Below are positions 1 through 7,828 of a stretch of 64,000 bases of DNA, piece by piece. Source of the DNA: JBFWVD01 sp050246915 (lineage in GTDB: Bacteria > Actinomycetota > Acidimicrobiia > Acidimicrobiales > Ilumatobacteraceae); the NCBI GenBank assembly GCA_050246915.1, contig JBFWVD010000025.1:1-64000 (forward strand), in the 5' to 3' direction. Made by a program: the position numbers and the translations under genes. Position 1 is the stretch's first letter. Every line of letters begins with the position of its first letter. Below the pieces are notes generated by a model. That model made no database searches and was not told the origin of the DNA. It saw nothing but the letters and a program-made list of their open reading frames with translations.

Positions 1-90
1 CGATCTTCGCTCTCGCTCATCCGCAAGGTGGCCGCGGTGATCTTCGCGGTGTTCGCCGTGCTGTCGGTGGTCGAAGCGATCCGGGGCTGA
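1..90 (+). CDS. C-terminal end of a membrane protein (partial)
   Basis: The reading frame is open from the first base and ends with TGA at 88-90, giving 29 residues. They form one hydrophobic stretch (VAAVIFAVFAVLSVVEAIRG), so this is the last transmembrane helix of a membrane protein whose body lies outside the window. The pattern resembles the last helix of UPF0016/Gdt1 cation exporters, but the fragment is too short to decide. The next gene is convergent and begins its 3' end 24 bases downstream. Confidence 0.5.
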   Translation, partial: RSSLSLIRKVAAVIFAVFAVLSVVEAIRG

Positions 91-113
91 GCAGCCGGAT
101 GCTCAGCCCCGCG

Positions 114-578
114 TCAGGGCTGGGGCGTCTCGCTCACGACGTCGAACACGCGGGTCATCGCTTCGGCGATCACTGCCTGCTCCTCGTGCGACAACACGTC
201 GATGAGGTAACGGCGCACCCCGCGCACATGTGTGGGGGCGCAGGTGCGGAGGCGCTCCCATCCAGCATCGGTCAGCAATGCGACGAGACCGCGTCCATCG
301 GTTGGGCACTTGGTACGGACCATCAGGCCGTCGCGCTCGAGTCGATTGCAGGTGTGGGTGAGGCGGGATCGCGACTGCAGTGCCATGGACGCCAGGTCCT
401 TCATGCGGATGCCGAACTCGGCCTCTGACAACACCACGAGCACCTCGTACTCCGACAAGGACAAGCCGTGCTCGGACTGCAGCTCGGCGTCGAGTCGGGT
501 CAGGAGGGTCTCGGAACCTTTGATGAAGGCGCGCCACGAGCGCATCTCATCGACGTCGAGCCAGCGGACCTCATCCAT
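114..578 (-). CDS. MarR-family transcriptional regulator
   Basis: A 154-residue protein of normal MarR length. It has the family layout: an N-terminal dimerisation helix, then a winged helix-turn-helix at about residues 40-110 (LSLSEYEVLVVLSEAE, MKDLASMALQSRSRLTHTCNRLERDGL) with the wing residues TDGRG, and a C-terminal dimerisation helix. Such proteins repress nearby genes until a small ligand binds; the ligand and targets are not evident here. The ATG at 578 is preceded by TACCCT six bases upstream and by no Shine-Dalgarno, so the mRNA is probably leaderless. It is convergent with the fragment at 1-90 and upstream of nothing obvious, so autoregulation is the simplest guess. Confidence 0.85.
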   Translation of the reverse strand: MDEVRWLDVDEMRSWRAFIKGSETLLTRLDAELQSEHGLSLSEYEVLVVLSEAEFGIRMKDLASMALQSRSRLTHTCNRLERDGLMVRTKCPTDGRGLVALLTDAGWERLRTCAPTHVRGVRRYLIDVLSHEEQAVIAEAMTRVFDVVSETPQP

Positions 579-584
579 GGGTCA

Positions 585-590
585 AGGGTA
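585..590 (-). promoter_or_regulatory. -10 element of the MarR gene (leaderless)
   Basis: TACCCT on the minus strand, six bases before the ATG at 578. It is part of the 11-mer TACCCTTGACC that recurs upstream of gpsA and of the SGNH lipoprotein gene. No convincing -35 was seen. Confidence 0.45.
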
Positions 591-656
591 CGGCCTTCAC
601 CGTGGCGCGCATCAGAGCACCTGTGCACCGCTTCGGCGCCGTCGGTCCCGACACGC

Positions 657-1667
657 TCAATCGGGGTCGTGCTCGTGCCCCGGCGAGCCCCAGTTGGACT
701 CACGGCTGAACAGTCCCCGGTACGCCTCCGATGGTGGCAGCTGTCCGGTCACGACCTTGTAGACCTCACCGCAGATCGGGATGTCGACCCCTTGGCGCGC
801 CGCGAGCTCATGCACGGTCACCGCGGTCTTCACACCTTCGGCCACCATGGACATCTCGTCGACGATCTCCGCGATGGGACGACCGCGGCCCAACTGCTCG
901 CCCACGTAGCGGTTGCGGCTCGTGGGGCTCATGCACGTGGCCAGGAGATCACCCATGCCGGCCAGGCCGGCGAAGGTCGACACCTCGCCCCCGAGCGACA
1001 CGCCCAGTCGCGTCAACTCCGACAGACCCCGGGTGATGACGGCCGCTCGCGTGTTGTCGCCGACGCTGAGGCCCTCGGCCATGCCGTTGGCGATGGCGAC
1101 GACGTTCTTCATGGCGCCGGCCAGTTCGCAACCGATGACATCGTGATTGCGGTACACCCGGAACAGGCCGCGTCGAAGGACGGCCTGCAACTCGGCGGCG
1201 ACGCTCTGGTCCTCGGTGGCGATGACGGCGGCGGCCGCTTGGCCCGACATGATCTCCTTGGCCAGGTTCGGTCCGGTGAGCGCGGCCGCGGGATGACCGG
1301 GGAGCACGTCCTTGATGACCTCGGTCATGCGCAACAACGTGCCTTGCTCGAGGCCTTTGGTGAGGCTCACGATCGGGATCCACGGATGGACGAACGGTCG
1401 TGCCGCCTCGAGGACCTGACGGAATCCATGCGATGGTACGCCTACGACGAGCACCTGGGCGTGGCCCACCGCCTCTTCGAGATCGGCCGTGGCCCGCAAC
1501 GCTGTCGGGAGAGGGAAACCGGGGAGATAGGTGGTGTTGGTGTGCGCGGTGTTGATCTCGTCGGCAACGTCCGACGAGCGGGCCCACAGCAGCGTGGGAT
1601 TGCGGCCCGCGCTGAGCGATGCCACCGTTGTGCCCCATGATCCGCCGCCCAGAACCGTGACCTGCAT
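657..1667 (-). CDS. gpsA: Glycerol-3-phosphate dehydrogenase [NAD(P)+]
   Basis: A cytoplasmic enzyme that reduces dihydroxyacetone phosphate to sn-glycerol 3-phosphate, the backbone for phospholipids. The 336-residue product matches the family length. It opens with the Rossmann motif VTVLGGGSWGTT, carries the NAD-domain signature SLTKGLEQGT and TGPNLAKEI, and in the C-terminal catalytic domain GAMKNVVAIANGM, whose Lys is the catalytic residue of the family. The ATG at 1667 was chosen over an upstream in-frame start at 1781 because the Rossmann motif should lie at the N terminus and AAGGAGAG sits at ideal spacing. The repeated TACCCTTGACC element lies about 60 bases upstream. Confidence 0.95.
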   Translation of the reverse strand: MQVTVLGGGSWGTTVASLSAGRNPTLLWARSSDVADEINTAHTNTTYLPGFPLPTALRATADLEEAVGHAQVLVVGVPSHGFRQVLEAARPFVHPWIPIVSLTKGLEQGTLLRMTEVIKDVLPGHPAAALTGPNLAKEIMSGQAAAAVIATEDQSVAAELQAVLRRGLFRVYRNHDVIGCELAGAMKNVVAIANGMAEGLSVGDNTRAAVITRGLSELTRLGVSLGGEVSTFAGLAGMGDLLATCMSPTSRNRYVGEQLGRGRPIAEIVDEMSMVAEGVKTAVTVHELAARQGVDIPICGEVYKVVTGQLPPSEAYRGLFSRESNWGSPGHEHDPD

Positions 1668-1726
1668 CGCCTCTCCTTGTCGGTTGCTCGGCGGCCGGCT
1701 GCGTGGATGCCGGTACGCACTGGTCA

Positions 1727-1732
1727 AGGGTA
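1727..1732 (-). promoter_or_regulatory. Possible -10 element of gpsA
   Basis: TACCCT on the minus strand, followed by TGACCA. This is a copy of the shared 11-mer TACCCTTGACC. It would give a 5' leader of roughly 50 bases containing the Shine-Dalgarno of gpsA. Confidence 0.35.
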
Positions 1733-1743
1733 GGTGGTGACGC

Positions 1744-4068
1744 TCAGGCCTCGAGCACTGCCCCGGCGCCGACGAGCGCATCGATCTGCTCGTCGCTCAT
1801 ACCCGCGGCGCGCAACACGACGCGAGAGTCGCGGCCGACGGGACCGATCGGGCGTGGCGGATCGCGTCGGGCACCGGCCCAAGTGGAGTACCCGCCGGCT
1901 ACTGAACACGTGCCGAGCTCGTTGTGCTCGAGGACCGCGAAGATCTCGTTGGCCGCCAGATAGTCGTCTCGGTATATGGCCGTGCGGGCCCGCACCGGTA
2001 CCGCCGGCACCTGGGCGCTGCTCAGCGCGGCCAGCGTCTCGCCGACACTCCGATCGATCAGTGCTGCACCGATCGAAGCGATGTCAACGCCAATTGCGTT
2101 CTCGACGATCGGTGTGCCGTGGGACGGATCGATGTCGATGGCGATCCAGCCATCTCGGCACTGGTACAGATGTTGCGTGGGGCTGGGGCCTTGCCAGTCC
2201 TTCCCGCCGATCGGGGCGGGGGCACGATGTGCGTGTCGCACGAACTCCCCGGACTGGGCGAACACCGACGCGCTGGCCAGGGAGAGGGACACCTCCTGTC
2301 CTCGCCCGGTGCGATGACGGTCGAACACGGCGACCAACGCGCCGAACGCGGCCAGCGTGGCGGTGGCGACGTCGTGCACCAACATGACCGAGAACACCGG
2401 ATCGTGATCGCCGCCCTGCGCGGCCATGATGCCGCTGCGGGCTTGTACGAGCGGATCGAAACCTGGGGTGTCGGCGAGCTCGCCGACCGTGCCGAACCCA
2501 GTGATGGAGCAACGCACCAGCGCTGGGTTGATGGCATGCAGCGTCGCCGCGTCGATGCCGAGGTTGGCACGCACCTTCGGCCGGACGTTGTCGATGACGA
2601 TGTCGGCGTAGCGCGCCAGTTGCTCGACCACCTCGGAGCTCCGGGGATGCTTGAGATCGACTCCCACCGACGGCTTCGACTGATTGATGGCTTGGAACGG
2701 CACCGAGTACACGCGGTAGCCGTCGCCGGTGGGCATCTCCACCTTGATCACCTCGGCCCCGAGGTCGCGCAGCAGTGACGGCGACTGCGGGCCGGCGACG
2801 AAGGCCCCCATGTCGAGGACCCGGAGTCCCTCGAGTGGGAGCGCGTCTGCTTCCGGCGGGCGCGCGGCGGTCGTCCCCTTTGTCGTCCGCTCGTGGTGAG
2901 GTCGGAGCCACTGCGTTGTGCTGTCGACCCACCGGTCGCTACCGGGGAGATGCCGAACTGCAGGTGGTGTTGCGCTCAGGTTCAGCGACAGTCCGGGTAC
3001 CTGCACCGGTCCGAGGTCGACGTGTTCGTGGTGATCGATGAGCCTGAGCGATGCCACCGTCTCGCTGGCCAGCCATTCGTCGCGGCTCAGCACCGGAGCG
3101 TTCGGGATCCCCGCCGCGGTGAGCACGTCCAGCCAGTGGTCTCTGGTGCCGGTATCGAAGTGGGCCTGCAGGCGCGCGACGACGATGGACGCGACCTCGG
3201 GTCGGAACATGTTCATGAAGTCGCCGTCGACACCGGGCAGCACCATGACCTCCATGAGGTCGAGCGCGTCGAGAGCCCTGTAGAAGAACGTCGGCGTGAG
3301 GGAACCGAGGAAGAAGAAGTGGCCATCACTGCCCCGGTACACCCGATAGTGCGGACCGGCGGTGGCGGTCGACTTGCTCGAGCGGACGATTCCTGGCGCG
3401 TCGACGAACACCGCGGTCAGCATCGCTGCTACCGCCTGCAGGCCCGACACGATGGTCGATCCGCCGAGGCCCGTGCGCTCGCGGCGGATGAGTCCCGCCA
3501 TGGCGTTGAGCGCGCCAAGGCCCCCATGCTCGTACAGCAGCACCGCAGGGACCGGCACCACCGGCACGTCCTCGGTCGCCGTGTGCGTGTCGGCCAGTCC
3601 GGACGCGGCTGCGAGCAACAGCGCACTGGCCGGCAAGTGCTGTTCGTCGCGATGTCCGTAGGGCGGGAGCCACACGTGGATGGCGGCGGGGTTGATGTGG
3701 GCGATGGAGGCGGCATCGATCCCCAGGCGCACCTGTTGGGGCGGTGGCAGATCGGTGACGATCACATCTGCCATCGTGGCAAGTCGCGTCAACTCTGATT
3801 GCGCACCGGGCGAGTCGAGGTCCCCCAGGTCGACGAGGGACTTGTTGCGGTCCCACACCAAGCGCCCGGGGTCGCGCGATCGCATTCCTCCGTCGTTGCG
3901 GCTGATGGCGAGCACCTCGGCGCCGAAGTCGCCGAGCAGCATGGTGGCGACGGCGCCCGCGGTGCCGACTGAAACATCCAGTACCCGGATCGCACGGAGT
4001 GCCTGACGGGGCGCCCCGTGGTGCTCACCGTGCCCGGCGTGGTGCTCGCCGCCCGAGACCGGAGTCAT
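1744..4068 (-). CDS. Tandem CaiB/BaiF family (class III) CoA-transferase
   Basis: A 774-residue protein made of two class III CoA-transferase units, about twice the length of one subunit. The second unit starts near residue 405 (LEGLRVLDMGAFVAGPQSPSLLRDLGAEVIKVE) and contains TPGFDPLVQARSG, where the Asp fits the catalytic position of the family. The first unit starts with IRVLDVSVGTAGAVATMLL, but its equivalent segment reads LPASALLLAAASG with no Asp, so it is probably inactive and structural. The enzyme would move CoA between carboxylic acids, substrate unknown. The ATG at 4068 overlaps the stop of the LLM oxidoreductase gene by four bases, implying co-translation and a shared catabolic role. 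Confidence 0.88.
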   Translation of the reverse strand: MTPVSGGEHHAGHGEHHGAPRQALRAIRVLDVSVGTAGAVATMLLGDFGAEVLAISRNDGGMRSRDPGRLVWDRNKSLVDLGDLDSPGAQSELTRLATMADVIVTDLPPPQQVRLGIDAASIAHINPAAIHVWLPPYGHRDEQHLPASALLLAAASGLADTHTATEDVPVVPVPAVLLYEHGGLGALNAMAGLIRRERTGLGGSTIVSGLQAVAAMLTAVFVDAPGIVRSSKSTATAGPHYRVYRGSDGHFFFLGSLTPTFFYRALDALDLMEVMVLPGVDGDFMNMFRPEVASIVVARLQAHFDTGTRDHWLDVLTAAGIPNAPVLSRDEWLASETVASLRLIDHHEHVDLGPVQVPGLSLNLSATPPAVRHLPGSDRWVDSTTQWLRPHHERTTKGTTAARPPEADALPLEGLRVLDMGAFVAGPQSPSLLRDLGAEVIKVEMPTGDGYRVYSVPFQAINQSKPSVGVDLKHPRSSEVVEQLARYADIVIDNVRPKVRANLGIDAATLHAINPALVRCSITGFGTVGELADTPGFDPLVQARSGIMAAQGGDHDPVFSVMLVHDVATATLAAFGALVAVFDRHRTGRGQEVSLSLASASVFAQSGEFVRHAHRAPAPIGGKDWQGPSPTQHLYQCRDGWIAIDIDPSHGTPIVENAIGVDIASIGAALIDRSVGETLAALSSAQVPAVPVRARTAIYRDDYLAANEIFAVLEHNELGTCSVAGGYSTWAGARRDPPRPIGPVGRDSRVVLRAAGMSDEQIDALVGAGAVLEA

Positions 4069-4964
4069 CGGAACGATGGGGCCACGTCGGTGGCGAAGTG
4101 TTCGATGGCCTCGATGTCGAACGGTGCCCGCAGGGCCAAGATGACCCAGTCGACACCGGACTCGACATAGCGGCCGACTCGATCGGTGATCTCCGCGGTC
4201 GTTCCGTGCAGGGCACCTTGGGCCACGGACGACCATGCTGGGCCGAACTTCTGACGGAGGTCGGCTTCGAGATCTCGATGGCGCGATACCGGTGCGAGGT
4301 TCACCCCGGTGGCGAGCCGGGAGGGGTCCGGCGCGTTGGCCCGGACGATCTCGACCTGCGAGGCGAACTTCTCCGGGGAGACGAAGGCCACGTTCCATCC
4401 GTCACCGATGGCGCCGGCCTGGGCGAGTGCCCGCGGTCCGGATGCACCGACCCAGATTGGTGGAGCCTTCTGCAGGGGAGCGGGCCGGCACACGGCGTCG
4501 TCGATGGTCCAGAACTCGCCGTGGTAGTCGACCCGGTCCTGGGTCAGGAGGGCCCGGATGATCTCCACGTACTCGCGTAGCCGTCGCAAACGCACTGCCG
4601 GCGACTCGAACTCGATGCCGAACGCTCGGTACTCGGGTTCGTGCCATCCCGCGCCGAGTCCCAGTTCGAGCCGCCCGCCGGAGAGATGGTCGATGGTGAC
4701 CGCCGCCTTTGCCATGACCGAGGGATGGCGGAATCCGGCGCTGTAGACGAGACAGCCCACTCGGGCCGACGACGTGGTGGCAGCCAACGCGGCGTGACAG
4801 CTGATGGCCTCGAAGCAGTCCTGGTCGACACCTCGGGTGGCGCCGTAGAAGTGGTCCCACACGCTGATCCACTCGTACCCGAGTTCCTCCGCCCGCTGCC
4901 AGACGCTGCGCAGCTCAGCCATCGAGCATTCCTGCGGGCCCACGTGCACACCGAACCTGACCAT
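4065..4964 (-). CDS. LLM-class F420-dependent oxidoreductase
   Basis: A 299-residue luciferase-like TIM-barrel protein. It begins VRFGVHVGPQECSMAELRSVWQRAEELGYEWISVWDHF, typical of F420-dependent members, and continues with ARVGCLVYSAGFRHPSVMAKAAVTIDHLSGGRLELGLGAGW, the family signature. The expected role is hydride transfer with reduced coenzyme F420 to an unknown substrate in the cytoplasm. It is the first gene of a two-gene operon with the tandem CoA-transferase (ATGA overlap), which suggests oxidation or reduction of a CoA-linked acid. The 195-base region upstream holds a 42-bp perfect palindrome that could be its operator. Confidence 0.88.
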   Translation of the reverse strand: MVRFGVHVGPQECSMAELRSVWQRAEELGYEWISVWDHFYGATRGVDQDCFEAISCHAALAATTSSARVGCLVYSAGFRHPSVMAKAAVTIDHLSGGRLELGLGAGWHEPEYRAFGIEFESPAVRLRRLREYVEIIRALLTQDRVDYHGEFWTIDDAVCRPAPLQKAPPIWVGASGPRALAQAGAIGDGWNVAFVSPEKFASQVEIVRANAPDPSRLATGVNLAPVSRHRDLEADLRQKFGPAWSSVAQGALHGTTAEITDRVGRYVESGVDWVILALRAPFDIEAIEHFATDVAPSFR

Positions 4965-5048
4965 CGATCCCCCTCGCCACCCCGTCGGCGACGATCACCC
5001 TAGGGCGTCGGGGGCGTTGCGGCCGGAGCCCTCCGCGCCGGGCCCTCA

Positions 5049-5068
5049 CGTTGCGATATTGAGCAACG
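5049..5068. repeat. Short hairpin CGTTGC / GCAACG
   Basis: Six-base arms at 5049-5054 and 5063-5068 around an 8-base loop. The hairpin lies between the LLM gene start and the large palindrome, so it may be part of the same regulatory region. Confidence 0.35.
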
Positions 5069-5086
5069 ACCGATCGATGGTCGTAA

Positions 5087-5128
5087 TTGATAGTGCCCAA
5101 TGGTCGTACGACCATTGGGCACTATCAA
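5087..5128. repeat. Perfect 42-bp palindrome in the intergenic region
   Basis: The left arm starts TTGATAGTGCCCAATGGTCG and its exact reverse complement completes the element, with no spacer and no mismatch; symmetry ends at both outer bases. It lies in the 195-base gap between the cupredoxin lipoprotein gene (3' end) and the LLM operon (5' end), both on the minus strand. It lacks a following T-run, so it is a poor classic terminator. An operator, a cruciform, or a terminator without a U-tract are all possible. A further AACAG/CTGTT dyad lies at 5131-5143. Confidence 0.8.
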
Positions 5129-5159
5129 ACAACAGACACTGTTTATTCAGATTGATCGA

Positions 5160-5714
5160 TCACACGACGGAGATGTCGAGCACTTGTCCGCGCGAGGCGT
5201 GGCTCGATCCACCCCCGGTGATGTTGCACACCAACGTGTAGTCGCCGGCGGCCAGGTCGACCGCGAGGGTGGTCGAGGCGCCACCGGCGATGTCCTCGGC
5301 TTCACCGACGAGCGCACCGGCGGGGAGCGCCGAGGTGTCGACCGAACCGCTCGAGGTCTTGGGAAGGCTGGCGAACTTGCCCTTGATGACGACGAGCTCG
5401 TGCTTGAAGTCGCCGTCGTTCTTCACGTTGAGGGTCACTGTGCCTGCCTTGAGCTGGCCGGATGTGATGGACCACTCCTTCAAGACGACATCGACGGCCC
5501 CGGCGGCGGTCGCCCCTGACGCGGTGGTTGCGCTGCCGGTCGCAGGCGCGGCGGTGGTGGCACTGGCCGACGCGGCGGATGTGGGCGTCGCTGAGACGAC
5601 GGAGGTGGTCGATTCGGCGGCGGAATCGGAACCGGCGGAGCTGCCCCCATCGTCACCTCCGCAGGCGGACAACAGGGCGGTGGCGGCAGCGGCCGCAACG
5701 ATGAACCTACGCAT
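5160..5714 (-). CDS. Cupredoxin-like lipoprotein with a stellacyanin-type ligand set
   Basis: A 184-residue exported lipoprotein with a short signal peptide and lipobox (LLSAC, Cys at 18). A Ser/Thr/Ala-rich linker runs to about residue 75, followed by a cupredoxin-like beta domain. Candidate copper ligands are His in FKHELVVIKG, Cys in YTLVCNITGG and His in SSHASRGQ. At the usual axial Met position (fifth residue after the second His) there is Gln, as in stellacyanins. The Cys-His loop is also longer than usual. A role in periplasmic-side electron transfer or copper binding is inferred. The ATG at 5714 has GAGGAGGG at good spacing. Confidence 0.75.
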   Translation of the reverse strand: MRRFIVAAAAATALLSACGGDDGGSSAGSDSAAESTTSVVSATPTSAASASATTAAPATGSATTASGATAAGAVDVVLKEWSITSGQLKAGTVTLNVKNDGDFKHELVVIKGKFASLPKTSSGSVDTSALPAGALVGEAEDIAGGASTTLAVDLAAGDYTLVCNITGGGSSHASRGQVLDISVV

Positions 5715-5869
5715 GGAACCCTCCTCAGGAACTCGAAGTGGGGAAGCTAGCGGTGATGATCGACAAGAGAGAGGTCAACATTGGTAATTGTCATGGTTCT
5801 CTTACTCGACTCTGAGTGGACACATGCGTGGTCGCTTTTGTCGGGGAGATCGCAATACCATCGCCGACG

Positions 5870-6373
5870 ATGGAAAAGATCTTCGACCTCCCGGCCCATC
5901 CGCTGTTCGTCCACACGCCGCTGGTCCTCGCCCCGCTCATCTGTCTGGCCTTGATCGCCGCGTTGGCCCGACCGGCATGGCGTGAGCGCGTCGGGCGGAT
6001 CCCGCTGTGGGCCTCGATCGTCCTCACCGTCGCCATGTTCATGGCGAAGGAGTCGGGGGAGAAGTTCGAAGGCGCTCTGGTGGCCTCCAACGGGTTCGAC
6101 CCGAAGCAGATCGACAAGCACGCCGAGTTGGGCGATCAGACCTTTCTGCTCACCCTCCTGCTGCTGGTCGTAGTGGCCGCGGCTACGGCATTGGCTTGGC
6201 GTGCGTCCCGAACGCCGGCGTCCGCGGCGAGCAGCGCCGGGTCATCGACGCCGCCCTGGCTGGTCCCGGCTCTGTCGGCGGTCGCCACGGTGGTGTCCGT
6301 CCTGGTCGTCATCTGGACCATCCGCACCGGCCATGAGGGCGCCAAGGTCGTGTGGGACGGCGTGCTTCGCTGA
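5870..6373 (+). CDS. DUF2231-type membrane protein
   Basis: About 167 residues with four hydrophobic segments. The opening LPAHPLFVHTPLVLAPL matches the DUF2231 signature (His residues in helix 1), and the last helix ends near GHEGAKVVWDG, whose G-H-x-G is also typical of the family. Function is unknown; relatives are inner-membrane proteins proposed to be heme or metal related because of the conserved His. The ATG at 5870 was chosen because family members begin just before this motif; an in-frame GTG at 5816 would add 18 residues and cannot be excluded. It is divergent from the cupredoxin lipoprotein gene, sharing a 155-base intergenic region, so a common metal or redox theme is possible. 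Confidence 0.72.
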   Translation: MEKIFDLPAHPLFVHTPLVLAPLICLALIAALARPAWRERVGRIPLWASIVLTVAMFMAKESGEKFEGALVASNGFDPKQIDKHAELGDQTFLLTLLLLVVVAAATALAWRASRTPASAASSAGSSTPPWLVPALSAVATVVSVLVVIWTIRTGHEGAKVVWDGVLR

Positions 6374-6404
6374 GCCGCGGCCTGTCCACAACTGGCGCCG
6401 GTCG

Positions 6405-6410
6405 TATCCT
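6405..6410 (+). promoter_or_regulatory. -10 element of the RNB ribonuclease gene (leaderless)
   Basis: TATCCT, eight bases before the ATG at 6419, with no Shine-Dalgarno between them. Confidence 0.4.
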
Positions 6411-6418
6411 CAACACCG

Positions 6419-7828
6419 ATGCGCGTCCGTAGCGGTGACCTCGATCTCGCCGAGGGCTTTGCGCAGATCCGCACCGAGTTCTCGCTCCCGGTTGGCTTCG
6501 CCCCTGAGGTCGAGGCCGCGGCACGAGCCGCTGTCGTGGTGGCACCGGCGGCATCACACGATCGGCGTGACCGCACTGATCTCGAGATGGTGACGCTCGA
6601 TCCGCTCGGCAGCACCGATCTCGATCAAGCCTTCGCCGTGCATCGCGACGGTGACTCGATCATCTTGGACTACGCCATTGCCGACGTCGGAGCGTTCGTC
6701 CCCGTCGGCGGCATCGTGGAGGCCGAGGCATGGAACCGCGGCGGGACGGTCTACGCGCCCGATGGCCGCATCCCGCAGTATCCCGAGGTGATCTGTGAGG
6801 ACGCCGCGAGCCTGCTGCCCCGTGGTCCGCGTCCGTGCGTGCTCCTCACCGTTGCGGTGGCGTCCGACGGCACGGCGCGACTTCGCGACGCGTATCGGGC
6901 CGTCGTGTCGAGTCGGGCGCAGCTGGCCTACGAGGAGGTCTCCGGCGACAGCCTCGGCGCCGATGTGCGGGAGTTGTCCGATCGCGTCGCCGCCGCCGAA
7001 CGATCGCGTGGAGCACAGCGCATCGAGTTCCCCGAGCAGGAGTTGGTCCCCGATGCGCGGGCTCCCGGTGGTGTGCGCCTCGCGGTGCGCGATCGCCACG
7101 AGTCGGAGGATCTCAACAGCTCCCTCAGCCTGGCGGCCAACTTGGCCGTCGCCGCGTTGATGGTCGAGCACCGAATGGGGCTCTTCCGATCGATGCCTGC
7201 ACCTGACGAGGTCGCCATCGCCAAGCTCCGCAAGGAGGCCAAGGGCTTGTCGATCCACTGGCGCAAGGACGAGGGGCTCAAGGAACTCGAACGGCGGCTC
7301 GACCCGCACAACCCTCGCCATCTTGCGTTCATCCTCGACGTCCGACGCGGCGGCGGGCGAGCCGCGTACCAATGGTGGTCTGGGGAAGGCGATCCACCGA
7401 TGCACGCTGCCATCGGTGGCTGCTACGCCCATGCCACGGCACCGTTGCGACGCTTGGCTGATCGCTATGTGCTCGATCTCGTCGTCGAGCTCTGTGCGGG
7501 CCGAGCGCCCGATGCCCCGGCGCTGAGCCGACTGGCGCAGTTGCCCGAGGTGATGGAGCGCTACGACTCGGTGAGCGCCAAGGTGGACCGGGCTGCGATC
7601 GATCTGGTCGAGTCGGTGATGCTGGTCGATCGCATCGGTGAGGAGTTCGATGCGGTGGTCCTCGACGGCAATGGGTCCAAGGTGCAGGTCCAGCTCGATG
7701 ATCTGCCGATCCGAGCGACATTGACGGTGCCGGCAAACCTCTCCGCCGTGGAGCCGGGCCGCGTGTTGCGCGTCCGATGCGCGGCGGCCGAGCCGGCGCG
7801 GCGGCGGATCACCCTCGAAGTGGTGTGA
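6419..7828 (+). CDS. RNB-domain ribonuclease (RNase II/R family)
   Basis: A 469-residue 3'-5' exoribonuclease of the RNB family, shorter than E. coli RNase II (about 640) or RNase R. The catalytic Asp-rich motif DPLGSTDLDQAF lies near residue 62, and a second RNB motif near residue 340 (HATAPLRRLADRYV) corresponds to the family's T-S-P-I-R-R-Y-x-D block. There is little sequence before the RNB core, so the N-terminal cold-shock domains are absent or minimal; the C terminus (about 400-469) may be an S1-like OB fold. This compact form is usual in actinobacteria. The last 20 bases overlap the convergent YcaQ-family gene. Confidence 0.88.
   Translation: MRVRSGDLDLAEGFAQIRTEFSLPVGFAPEVEAAARAAVVVAPAASHDRRDRTDLEMVTLDPLGSTDLDQAFAVHRDGDSIILDYAIADVGAFVPVGGIVEAEAWNRGGTVYAPDGRIPQYPEVICEDAASLLPRGPRPCVLLTVAVASDGTARLRDAYRAVVSSRAQLAYEEVSGDSLGADVRELSDRVAAAERSRGAQRIEFPEQELVPDARAPGGVRLAVRDRHESEDLNSSLSLAANLAVAALMVEHRMGLFRSMPAPDEVAIAKLRKEAKGLSIHWRKDEGLKELERRLDPHNPRHLAFILDVRRGGGRAAYQWWSGEGDPPMHAAIGGCYAHATAPLRRLADRYVLDLVVELCAGRAPDAPALSRLAQLPEVMERYDSVSAKVDRAAIDLVESVMLVDRIGEEFDAVVLDGNGSKVQVQLDDLPIRATLTVPANLSAVEPGRVLRVRCAAAEPARRRITLEVV

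Noticed and set aside
1668..1781. Longer gpsA start at 1781
   Set aside because: The extra 38 residues are not Rossmann-like, and the strong AAGGAGAG site belongs to the ATG at 1667.
2091..2096. Lone CAATTG sites (also 23151, 30955, 46450, 53887)
   Set aside because: These are only six-base palindromes without the two-base-spaced second half, so they are not counted as copies of the 12-base motif.
4069..4398. N-terminal extension of the CoA-transferase frame
   Set aside because: It is the antisense-like shadow of the LLM gene; the ATG at 4068 overlaps that gene's stop by four bases as expected for coupling.
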